From Candidatus Moraniibacteriota bacterium (GTDB taxonomy: Bacteria; Patescibacteriota; Minisyncoccia; Moranbacterales; UBA9337): 7,176 bases of DNA. The translations under genes and the position numbers were made by a program. The stretch lies in contig JAGYNK010000012.1 in NCBI GenBank assembly GCA_018400055.1, positions 1 to 7,176 of the forward strand, given 5' to 3'. Below are positions 1 through 5,691 of this stretch, in pieces (position 1 is the first letter of the stretch; the number at the start of each line of letters is the position of its first letter). The notes below the pieces were generated by a model. That model did not search any database. It saw only the letters and a list, made by a program, of their open reading frames with translations, and had not been told where the DNA came from.

Positions 1-218
1 ATTCCGGAATGGCATAAAGAGAAATTATAAACAACGCTGACGAATCCTACAATTAATATAATATTTTATTTGGTTATCCTTTCAGAAAGTTAATTTCTCG
101 GTAAGTAATGGAAAAAATAGAAATCTATATTTTAATCTAGATTAAAATATATATTAAATTTTTTATGAAGTGTAGCGCTTTACGCTCCACTCCTCTAAAG
201 AGAAAATTCTATCTACGC
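1..218. other. AT-rich intergenic stretch with a perfect palindrome and a small hairpin
   Basis: No convincing gene is seen. A perfect 26-bp palindrome at 126-151 is centred on CTAG with arms of A/T. At 169-191 an imperfect hairpin (AGTG-x-AGCG, five-base loop, CGCT-x-CACT) lies about 28 bases beyond the stop of the small protein gene. It could act as an mRNA 3' end, but no T-run follows on the minus strand, so it is not called a terminator. Confidence 0.4.
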
Positions 219-419
219 TTACATATAAGGTTCATGAATATCCGCAGAAGATTCAGCTCCTTCATCACTTTTTATTTTTTCCCAATGCTCATAGGCCATT
301 TTTATACTTTCTTCCATGGCCGCTTGACCTTCGAGAGAAATAACCCATTTTTTAGCTCTTTGGGATATTTTTTCAATTTCTTCCGGTGAATATTTGTGGC
401 TAATGTTTTCACAACACAT
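219..419 (-). CDS. small charged protein, possibly antitoxin-like (66 aa)
   Basis: A 66-residue, mostly helical, acidic protein with no membrane segment. Its core at residues 11-50 (SPEEIEKISQRAKKW, then EGQAAMEESI) and its short tail IHEPYM resemble small bacterial proteins of the 'AKKW..SPEGQ..I' kind that I associate with antitoxin-like genes; this is recollection of a pattern, not a database match. The start is well supported: AGGAGG lies just before ATG and is embedded in the last codons of the upstream nucleotidyltransferase, whose TGA stop ends three bases before this ATG, in the same frame. The two are almost certainly co-transcribed and translationally coupled. No toxin-like gene follows within the window, so a toxin would have to be the upstream partner or lie beyond the left edge. 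Confidence 0.7.
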   Translation of the reverse strand: MCCENISHKYSPEEIEKISQRAKKWVISLEGQAAMEESIKMAYEHWEKIKSDEGAESSADIHEPYM

Positions 420-422
420 GTT

Positions 423-830
423 TCAGCTCCTCCTTTTTAGTTTAGATGATTTGTAAATTTCAGAATGATACGATTTCATTTTGACAATAACCGTATTTAA
501 TTTAAATTCTTCTAATTTTTCTCCCAATTTATTTATAAAGAACTTTTGGTCGTAACCCAAACAAATTACTTCGGGTTTATTTTTTTTTATTACTTCATAT
601 TTATCTCCCAAACTTCCCAAAATGACTTTATCCGCCAGCTGGCTTTCCTGAACCGTTTTTTGTCTTTCTTTTTCGTTATTTATCACCTTTCTTTTTTTAA
701 CATCCTTAACCGTTTTGTCTCTGGCAATAACCGCTATTAAATAATCTCCGCATTTTTTCGCTTGCTTTAAGAAATTTTTATGCCCCGGATGAAAAATATC
801 AAAGGTTCCGAAAACCATTACCTTTTTCAT
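423..830 (-). CDS. cytidylyltransferase-like nucleotidyltransferase (RibL/TagD type)
   Basis: A 135-residue single-domain member of the HIGH nucleotidyltransferase superfamily. Seen: GTFDIFHPGH at residues 8-17 with the HxGH nucleotide-binding motif, ARDKTV at 36-41, and LGYDQ at 91-95. Family knowledge: these enzymes transfer AMP or CMP from NTP to a phosphate group with release of pyrophosphate. ARDxTV plus GYDQ recall archaeal FAD synthase RibL, while glycerol-3-phosphate cytidylyltransferase TagD is the nearest alternative, so the substrate is left open. Length is normal for the family. No strong ribosome binding site precedes the ATG. The gene leads a two-gene unit with the 66-residue protein. 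Its 248-bp upstream region holds phased 11-bp repeats and a copy of the 21-bp operator-like repeat, suggesting control by the neighbouring TrpR-like protein. Confidence 0.9.
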   Translation of the reverse strand: MKKVMVFGTFDIFHPGHKNFLKQAKKCGDYLIAVIARDKTVKDVKKRKVINNEKERQKTVQESQLADKVILGSLGDKYEVIKKNKPEVICLGYDQKFFINKLGEKLEEFKLNTVIVKMKSYHSEIYKSSKLKRRS

Positions 831-884
831 GTTACTTGCTTTATCTTGTTAATGCTTCCTTTTCCTTGACTCATTTTGGATAAT

Positions 885-954
885 CTTATTCCAATCTTAT
901 TTCAATTGTATTCCAATTTTATTTAATAATTTATTCTATAATCATTCTATAACA
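885..954. repeat. 11-bp periodic repeats in the leader of the nucleotidyltransferase gene
   Basis: Consecutive imperfect units on the plus strand: CTTATTCCAAT (885-895), CTTATTTCAAT (896-906), TGTATTCCAAT (907-917) and TTTATTTAAT (918-927). Two further 11-bp units follow after a five-base gap: ATTCTATAATC (933-943) and ATTCTATAACA (944-954). The period is close to one helical turn, so every unit faces the same side of the DNA. It could be a binding array for a protein or intrinsically curved DNA. Confidence 0.6.
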
Positions 955-970
955 TAATCACTCCATCTCT

Positions 971-991
971 TTCCATAAATGGATATATGGA
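971..991. promoter_or_regulatory. operator-like 21-bp repeat, copy B
   Basis: Identical over 21 bp to 1509-1529 (core TCCATAAATGGATATATGG). In this copy, with the next base, the outer arms TTCCATA and TATGGAA form a 7-bp inverted repeat around eight bases, the shape of a site for a dimeric helix-turn-helix protein. It lies about 140 bases upstream of the nucleotidyltransferase start, just before -10-like TATAGAAT sequences read leftward. It is probably bound by the TrpR-like protein encoded between the two copies (inference). Confidence 0.55.
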
Positions 992-1078
992 ACAAGCTAT
1001 ATTGAATTAAATCTCTCCATTACTGTCTGCGACAGATCGTATGATTATATGAAATTATACACCTAAATTATAACACAA

Positions 1079-1486
1079 TTAAAACAAGTCTTTCCAAAAT
1101 CTGTGATGAGCATACTTATTCAGTAAACTTCCTGAATAATTTCTACTATCTCTCTTTATTTTCTTTTTTTCTGCTCCTTTAATTCTGTCAACAAGCCAAT
1201 TATTTTGTAAATCATCACTGTTATGCAACCACTGGTCTGTTTTATGAATTGTCTGACTGCTCACTTTCAGCTTTTCCTTGATTTCTTCATAGCTGTTGTC
1301 TTCTATGAGCATCTTGGCAATCTGAATTCTTCTGGCAATCATCAAAGCTTCGCTGGCAGTAAAAAGTCCCAGAAAAAAGTTTATTATTTCGTCTTTTGTT
1401 CTTAATCCGGATATAACTTCAAATAAATCTTTTATTGTCCGGCGTTTCTCACCGGGGTCAATTTCATAAGGTTTGACTTTGGCCAT
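1079..1486 (-). CDS. TrpR-like DNA-binding regulator (YerC/YecD family)
   Basis: A 135-residue protein of the Trp repressor superfamily. Residues 28-88 match the YerC/YecD pattern: LRTKDEIINFFLGLFTASEA, then IARRIQIAKML, then a helix-turn-helix at about 65-88 (SYEEIKEKLKVSSQTIHKTDQWL). The basic C-terminal tail at about 100-135 is longer than in the Firmicutes proteins. Family knowledge: all-helical DNA-binding dimers; this subgroup is poorly characterised and need not bind tryptophan. There is no Shine-Dalgarno. A TAAAAT box at 1495-1500 lies eight bases from the ATG, so the mRNA may be nearly leaderless. The operator-like 21-bp repeat covers the place where the -35 would lie, which suggests autoregulation. 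The gene follows lysS by 95 bp with no visible terminator, so read-through from lysS is possible. Confidence 0.85.
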   Translation of the reverse strand: MAKVKPYEIDPGEKRRTIKDLFEVISGLRTKDEIINFFLGLFTASEALMIARRIQIAKMLIEDNSYEEIKEKLKVSSQTIHKTDQWLHNSDDLQNNWLVDRIKGAEKKKIKRDSRNYSGSLLNKYAHHRFWKDLF

Positions 1487-1494
1487 TTTCGTTT

Positions 1495-1500
1495 ATTTTA
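1495..1500 (-). promoter_or_regulatory. candidate -10 box of the TrpR-like gene
   Basis: TAAAAT read on the minus strand, eight bases before the ATG; the overlapping hexamers TATAAA (1497-1502) and TATTAT (1500-1505) are alternatives. No good -35 is seen, and its expected place falls inside the 21-bp repeat. Confidence 0.4.
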
Positions 1501-1508
1501 TAATATTG

Positions 1509-1529
1509 TTCCATAAATGGATATATGGA
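1509..1529. promoter_or_regulatory. operator-like 21-bp repeat, copy A
   Basis: Exact copy of 971-991, starting 22 bases upstream of the TrpR-like gene's ATG and immediately upstream of its -10-like box. The inner element CCAT-AA-ATGG and the outer arms give it dyad symmetry. Its position fits repression by occlusion of the promoter. Confidence 0.6.
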
Positions 1530-1581
1530 TTTAAGACAACAAAAGTAACTTTCTACGAATTTGGAACTTATAATTATTTCC

Positions 1582-3048
1582 TCATTTTTTCTCTTTCATA
1601 GGCGGAAAAATAACCGTCTCTCTGACCGATTTATCCATTAAAACGGCGAACAGTCTTTCACTCATCCCAAAGCCTACCGCCGGCGGCATGCCATATTCCA
1701 AAGCCTCAATAAAATCATCACTCATCATCTGAGCTTCTTCGTCCCCCGCCTTCCTTAACTTCATCTGTTCTTCAAAACGTTTTTTCTGTTCCAAAGGATC
1801 GTTTAATTCCGAAAATCCGTTGCCCAGCTCCGACTGGCAAGCCACCGGCTGAAATCTTAAAACTTTTTTGGGATTGCCGGAATCCTTTTTTGCCAAAGGA
1901 GAAACCTCAATGGGATGACCGACCAAAAAACACGGCTGGATTAATTTTTGCCTCACTGTTTTTTTATAAAGAGTGTCTATTATTCTTCCTTTGCCGTAAG
2001 CATCCTTGTATTCAATTTTCAACTCATCCGCTTTATTTTTCAAATCTTCAACACTGACATCTTCATTTAAATCAATACCCGTTTCTTTTTTAAACTCTTC
2101 AAAATAATCTACTCGCGGAAAATCATCCGACCAAATTATTTCTTGCTTTTTATACTTAGTAACTATTTTGTTTTCCTTCTTTTTATCTCCCGCCACTTTT
2201 TCCGCGATTTCTTTGAACATTTTTTCCGTCAACTCCATGCCCTTCTCCATATCCGCGTAAGCCCAGTAAAATTCCATATGATCAAATTCCTGCAAATGCT
2301 CTCGGTCAATTCCTTCGTTGCGAAAAACTCTTCCGATTTCAAAAACTTTCTCATATCCGCCCACCAAAAGTTTTTTCAGCGGTAACTCTAAAGAAATGCG
2401 CAAATAAAAATCACGGTTTAGAATATTGTGATGAGTAATAAACGGCTTGGCTTCAGCTCCTCCGGGAACATTTTCCAAAACCGGCATTTGCACTTCCAAA
2501 AAACCTTGCTTGACCAAAAAACTTCGGACAGCTTGCCAAAAAATATTTTTCTTTTTAAAGATTTCTTTCGCTTCGGGATTAATCAAAATATCTAAATATC
2601 TTTTCCTTAAAAGTTCTTCCGTGTCCTTAATCCCGTAATATTCCGTAGGAATGGGACGCAGACTCTTGCTTAAAATAATCCAATCATTAACTTCCAGTGT
2701 TTTCTCGCCGGTTTTAGTTTTGAATAATTTTCCCTTAGCTTGAACAAAATCTCCGATTTCAATATTTTTTACAAACAATTTATATTTCTCCTGACCGATA
2801 TTTTTTTCACTCAAAAATAACTGGATTTTTCCCGAACCGTCTTCAATATGAGCAAAAGCGGATTTACCCATAGGGCGAAGCGATCTCAAACGTCCCGCTA
2901 AAAAAATATCTTTTTTTATGGAATCAAAATCATCCGTCGCTTTCTTATTGGAAAAAGAACGCTCGGATTTTTCCGGATAAATTTCCATTTTGGAATGCTT
3001 TAAACCTTCCAACTTTTCCAGCTTGGTTTTAATGATGTCTTCTCTCAT
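1582..3048 (-). CDS. lysS: lysyl-tRNA synthetase, class II
   Basis: A 488-residue cytosolic enzyme that activates lysine with ATP and charges tRNA-Lys. Seen in order: an N-terminal anticodon-binding OB fold at about 47-128 (IFLAGRLRSLRPMGKSAFAH, then DGSGKIQLF); class II motif 1 near 180-200 (QGFLEVQMPVLENVPGGAEA); motif 2 at 237-260 with FRNE at 242-245; the ELGNGFSELNDP segment at 407-418; and motif 3 GFGMSER at 459-465. Length and C-terminus (IFPPMKEKK then TGA) are normal, so TGA is read as stop in this organism. There is no Shine-Dalgarno. A promoter (TTGCAA, 16 bp, TAAAAT) ends six bases before the ATG, predicting a leaderless mRNA. The upstream gene is insulated by a strong terminator. 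Confidence 0.98.
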   Translation of the reverse strand: MREDIIKTKLEKLEGLKHSKMEIYPEKSERSFSNKKATDDFDSIKKDIFLAGRLRSLRPMGKSAFAHIEDGSGKIQLFLSEKNIGQEKYKLFVKNIEIGDFVQAKGKLFKTKTGEKTLEVNDWIILSKSLRPIPTEYYGIKDTEELLRKRYLDILINPEAKEIFKKKNIFWQAVRSFLVKQGFLEVQMPVLENVPGGAEAKPFITHHNILNRDFYLRISLELPLKKLLVGGYEKVFEIGRVFRNEGIDREHLQEFDHMEFYWAYADMEKGMELTEKMFKEIAEKVAGDKKKENKIVTKYKKQEIIWSDDFPRVDYFEEFKKETGIDLNEDVSVEDLKNKADELKIEYKDAYGKGRIIDTLYKKTVRQKLIQPCFLVGHPIEVSPLAKKDSGNPKKVLRFQPVACQSELGNGFSELNDPLEQKKRFEEQMKLRKAGDEEAQMMSDDFIEALEYGMPPAVGFGMSERLFAVLMDKSVRETVIFPPMKEKK

Positions 3049-3054
3049 AAAATA

Positions 3055-3082
3055 ATTTTACCACAATCACCGCGGTTTGCAA
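3055..3082 (-). promoter_or_regulatory. sigma-70-like promoter of lysS, probably leaderless
   Basis: Read on the minus strand: -35 TTGCAA (3077-3082), a 16-bp spacer, and -10 TAAAAT (3055-3060). Only six bases separate the -10 box from the lysS ATG at 3046-3048. Since transcription normally begins 6-8 bases after the -10, the first transcribed bases would be the start codon or its immediate neighbours. No ribosome binding site is present to contradict this. Confidence 0.6.
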
Positions 3083-3083
3083 T

Positions 3084-3111
3084 AAAAAAACCTTTGGAAT
3101 TTTTCCAAAGG
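3084..3111 (-). terminator. intrinsic terminator of the 261-aa protein gene
   Basis: A perfect 9-bp stem (CCTTTGGAA / TTCCAAAGG) with a three-base loop, followed on the minus strand by seven T. It lies about 30 bases beyond the stop codon of the upstream gene. Confidence 0.92.
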
Positions 3112-3140
3112 CTTGCTGCATACAATAGCCGCTCAGCTGC

Positions 3141-3926
3141 TCAACAACACCATGCCCTGACATTGTCCGCCAGCCTATTTAAAATCCTTCTGGCTTCATT
3201 ATGCTCACGGTTATTCTCTTCATCTAAAAGAGAAATGGAAACTCGCTTACGATATTCTTTTACTTCATCATAGCCGTTAGCTATTGCCATATCCATTTCG
3301 GAGACACTGGGAAAGGCTCCGTAATATTCTAAAATATACCCGTAGACCTCCATTAGATTTAAGGGAAAGCTTTTCAAAATCTCTTTGAGCTGGGTAACAG
3401 AAAGTTTTGAAAGACAGGTACCGATGCCTTCTTTGAAATAATCAATTCCGCCTATTCCGGACAGCAAAAGACTGGCAGTAAGATTTCGCGACCCGAAACT
3501 GTCCGAGGCATCTAAGATCCTTAAAGCGCGATAGGCTTCCACAAGCCTATAGCCGTTATTATCGTCCCGAGCTTTAAAATGACGCTCGCCGACAGTTTCA
3601 ACACTTTCAACCCAATCTTTACCCATTACCCTGGGATTTTCATTGAAAAATCCAGGCTCCCTGCTAAAGACCTGCACTCCGACATATCCATAAACATTCT
3701 TAATAAAATTTTCTGTCCCAGGATTGTAAGCAAAAGCGCCAACAACCAAGGGTTTGGAAAATATGCCAGTAAATTCTTTTCCGATCCCGCAATAAGGCTG
3801 AATCAGCATCCTTTTCCACTCAAAAGGATACTCCACATACCTTATTCTCTTTTCACTTACATAAAGAAGCTCTATTCCTTCTTTGATTTCTCCAGCTACA
3901 TATCGAATTCCTTTTGGTTTACTCAT
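3141..3926 (-). CDS. hypothetical protein of unknown function (261 aa)
   Basis: I do not recognise this protein. The start is placed at the ATG opening MSKPKGIRYV, because AAGGAG lies five bases before it; an in-frame ATG 18 codons further upstream (to 3980) has no such site. The product looks soluble: no signal peptide or membrane segment. Residues 1-65 are rich in strand-forming and aromatic residues, and the second half (from about 125) appears helical. A glycine-rich bend LLSGIGGIDYFKEGIG lies near residues 160-175, and the protein ends in AWCC, with two adjacent cysteines. No catalytic motif can be named. It forms a single-gene unit, with its own terminator downstream and the HAD gene's terminator upstream. 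The reading frame is clean over its whole length, so it is very likely real. Confidence 0.8.
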   Translation of the reverse strand: MSKPKGIRYVAGEIKEGIELLYVSEKRIRYVEYPFEWKRMLIQPYCGIGKEFTGIFSKPLVVGAFAYNPGTENFIKNVYGYVGVQVFSREPGFFNENPRVMGKDWVESVETVGERHFKARDDNNGYRLVEAYRALRILDASDSFGSRNLTASLLLSGIGGIDYFKEGIGTCLSKLSVTQLKEILKSFPLNLMEVYGYILEYYGAFPSVSEMDMAIANGYDEVKEYRKRVSISLLDEENNREHNEARRILNRLADNVRAWCC

Positions 3927-4047
3927 CTCATCTCCTTTTTTAAAAGTTTTAGTTTTAAAGGTACTAACAGCTTGATCCATAAACTATCATCCGTATAAAA
4001 AAACTAGCTTAAAAATAATAAAAAAGCAAGCTAAAATAGTTTGCAAT

Positions 4048-4070
4048 AAAAAAACAGCGCCTAAGCGCTG
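4048..4070 (-). terminator. intrinsic terminator of the HAD hydrolase gene
   Basis: A 6-bp GC-rich stem (CAGCGC / GCGCTG) with a four-base loop, followed on the minus strand by seven T; it starts about 20 bases beyond the HAD stop codon. A weaker A/T-rich inverted repeat (TAGCTT / AAGCTA, long loop, about 4011-4035), also followed by a T-run on the minus strand, may be a second, back-up signal. Confidence 0.88.
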
Positions 4071-4089
4071 ACAGCCTTCTCCCCGCTAG

Positions 4090-4512
4090 TTAGTTTCTTA
4101 ATTTCTCTATCGGTATTGGAAAACTAGCGAGAAATTCACCAAGCATATTTTCATTTTTTCTGAGATCAACTTCTATCCAGTTTTCAAGTGTATCGTGCTC
4201 TAAAAGTTCTTTTCTTTCTTTTTCAAATAGATTATCATCAAACCATAAAAAGGACGAGGAAAAATCAATGGCGTCTGTTTTCCAGTCGCTCCATATAGTT
4301 GGCTTTATCTGTCTAATGTATTCCATTGTTTCACTTGGAAAAAATCTACCTAAAATCTCATTTAAATAATGATTTTCATCTTTACAACGGGTTGTCAGCC
4401 AATAAGTTGGATAATTACTGACAACATATTTAATAAACTCGTCGGCGTACTTGGCTGGATTATTATCTTTCGCCAAGAGAACACCATCTATATCAAGATA
4501 AATATTAGTCAT
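4090..4512 (-). CDS. HAD-superfamily hydrolase, short form
   Basis: A 140-residue, probably cytosolic protein with the four HAD motifs. Motif I is DIDGV with the nucleophile and acid/base aspartates D7 and D9; motif II is WLTTR (T40 or T41); the motif III lysine is K78 in KTDAI; motif IV is WFDDN with D92 and D93 for magnesium. Family knowledge: these proteins form an aspartyl-phosphate intermediate and are mostly phosphatases. No obvious cap domain fits in this length, which favours a large or macromolecular substrate, but the substrate is unknown. No Shine-Dalgarno precedes the ATG. The upstream region holds a perfect 36-bp palindrome and a consensus -10 box next to the lone CRISPR repeat. 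It ends in its own terminator, so it is a single-gene unit. Confidence 0.85.
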   Translation of the reverse strand: MTNIYLDIDGVLLAKDNNPAKYADEFIKYVVSNYPTYWLTTRCKDENHYLNEILGRFFPSETMEYIRQIKPTIWSDWKTDAIDFSSSFLWFDDNLFEKERKELLEHDTLENWIEVDLRKNENMLGEFLASFPIPIEKLRN

Positions 4513-4560
4513 ACAAAAAAACTTAATTAATTAATTTTATCCACTCCTGCCCTTTTTAAG

Positions 4561-4596
4561 AATTCAGTAATTAATTCAAGAATTAATTACTGAATT
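4561..4596. repeat. perfect 36-bp palindrome upstream of the HAD gene
   Basis: Arms AATTCAGTAATTAATTC (4561-4577) and its exact complement (4580-4596) flank a two-base centre. No T-run follows directly on the minus strand. It would lie in the 5' untranslated region of the HAD transcript if the -10 at 4603-4608 is used, so it could fold into a long RNA hairpin, or act as a protein site on DNA. Confidence 0.8.
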
Positions 4597-4602
4597 AATT
4601 TT

Positions 4603-4608
4603 ATTATA
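4603..4608 (-). promoter_or_regulatory. consensus -10 box (TATAAT) for the HAD gene
   Basis: An exact TATAAT read on the minus strand. The -35 expected 17 bp upstream (4626-4631) would fall inside the lone CRISPR repeat and reads only ATACTT, so the promoter is plausible but one-sided. Confidence 0.4.
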
Positions 4609-4617
4609 GCATCAGAG

Positions 4618-4653
4618 ATCTACAAAAGTATAAATCTTATATTTGTATTAAAC
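4618..4653 (-). CRISPR. lone degenerate Cas12a-type CRISPR repeat
   Basis: 36 bp, 34 of them identical to the array repeat at 6791-7144 and in the same orientation. The two changes are G to T at 4631 and G to T at 4644 on the plus strand. The first converts the crRNA handle stem from UCUAC/GUAGA to UAUAC/GUAGA, a broken pair. Degenerate repeats are typical of the leader-distal end of an array, and this copy is on that side. It is best read as the former terminal repeat of the same array, now 2.1 kb away. No second repeat copy is seen beside it. Confidence 0.9.
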
Positions 4654-5337
4654 GCAAGATACGTAAGCACCATCAGCACCCTGCACGGCGGATTTACTGT
4701 AGACCACCCAATCGGTCTTCCGGAGAGACTTCAGGAAAGTGAGATCCGGGAGTGCCTTTCTTGCCAGGGACATGAACTTTACTCGAAAGATCCTTGAAAG
4801 CGCGACTACGGGGACAAGATAGTTTTTCCCTTTGGGGAGATGGTATTGTTCATCGATGTGGAAACCAATGCCTGGCACCAGACAGTGGATTTGCGGATGC
4901 CAGATCATTGCTCTTATTCATATATGAAGAACGCAGAGCAGCCCGATCTGTCCACCAATGTATCTTTCGTCAGCAGCGAGTTTCATGAGTGATCGGGCCG
5001 CAGTCATAAATAAGACATTGAAGAGGACTGTTTGGTGTGAACGGACGATATGGCCCAGTTGCTTCGGGAGGGTGAACACCACGTGGAAGTAAGTAACCGG
5101 AAGGACTTCTCTCTGTCGTCTACTGAGCCATCTGTCCGTATCGGTTCTATGACATTTGGGACAGCTTCGGTTTTTACAGGAATGATAGGAATAACGAAGA
5201 TGAGCGCAGTGGCTGCACTGGGTCAGGTGGCCCCCAAGGGCCTCTGTGCGGCACTCAGCTATATCCTGAAGTGCATGCCGGTGGCTGGGGTGTAAAAAGG
5301 AAGGGCGGACAGAGATCTTCAGGACATTTTGATACAA
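4648..5337 (-). pseudogene. IS91-family transposase, decayed and truncated
   Basis: IS91-type transposases are HUH rolling-circle enzymes. The N-terminal part shows ALGGH followed by the zinc-binding domain with CSHC and CKNRSCPKC (Cys 41, 44, 54, 59, 62 counted from the TTG at 5337), then VTYFHVVFTLPKQL. After VLH an in-frame TGA (4918-4920) interrupts it, at the place where the family usually has Trp. The same frame reopens with WHPQIHCLVPG, where Gln replaces the first His of the HUH pair, and continues to WVVYSKSAVQG. The catalytic tyrosine region (usually YLGRYTHR) is missing: the frame runs to a TAA inside the CRISPR repeat at 4648. The start is uncertain; only TTG at 5337 is available, and the frame upstream meets a TGA at about 5394. 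The segment is clearly richer in G+C than its neighbours, fitting recent transfer. Confidence 0.85.
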
Positions 5338-5691
5338 AGGATTTAGCCGTGGATCGTGGGAAAGGTCTTGCCAAGTCTGGAGGGCTTGGGCAAATCAAGA
5401 TTCACAAACAGGATGCCGCCAAGAGATTCGGGCAGTGGTTATGTGCCTCCGAAAATGCCTGCTCCGCCAAAACCCAAATCGCCTGGTTCTGGCAAAAATA
5501 AATGCTGGTAGTCCGAAATCCTATGCAAAATAAGCAAGAATAGGAGACCTTATCTCAATTAATATCAGTGAGTTTTTTAGTCTTAAAAAGCTGCGTTTTT
5601 AAACGTATTCACTAGCTACGCTGGCGTTTTAATAAAAAAGTCCTTAAAAATTAAGGACTTTATGTTGTTAATTTTACTGTAGAAAAATATT
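5338..5691. other. remainder of the GC-rich mobile segment, then AT-rich spacer
   Basis: The GC-rich composition continues to about 5515 and is probably the 5' flank of the IS91-type element. Several frames are open there, but none is recognised, and no terminal sequence of the element could be placed. From about 5520 the base use returns to that of the host. Around 5594-5630 short inverted repeats (CGTTT-TT-AAACG, and AAACG with CGTTT about 19 bases apart) form weak hairpins of unknown meaning. The terminator of the PLD-like gene follows. Confidence 0.5.
5634..5660 (-). terminator. intrinsic terminator of the PLD-like gene
   Basis: A perfect 10-bp stem (AAGTCCTTAA / TTAAGGACTT) with a three-base loop. 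On the minus strand it is followed by a T-rich run (TTTTTTATT, partly shared with the stem). It lies about 30 bases beyond the stop codon. Confidence 0.88.

Noticed and set aside
219..830. Fusion of the nucleotidyltransferase and 66-aa protein by stop read-through
   Set aside because: They are in the same frame, but the second gene has its own well-placed AGGAGG and ATG, so separate translation is the natural reading.
1023..1035. CTGTC-TGC-GACAG inverted repeat after the TrpR-like gene as a terminator
   Set aside because: The stem is only five pairs and no T-run follows on the minus strand.
3579..3998. Plus-strand open frame of 139 codons
   Set aside because: It is the antisense shadow of the 261-aa protein gene, whose minus-strand frame has a strong ribosome binding site and terminator.
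4918..4920. TGA at a Trp position as a sign of a recoded genetic code
   Set aside because: lysS ends in TGA at the normal family C-terminus and uses TGG for Trp, so TGA is a stop here; the transposase carries other inactivating changes, so a nonsense mutation is simpler.
5271..5501. Plus-strand open frame of 76 codons in the GC-rich segment
   Set aside because: It overlaps the antisense side of the IS91-type element, has no recognisable motif and no ribosome binding site; several frames are open here because of base composition.
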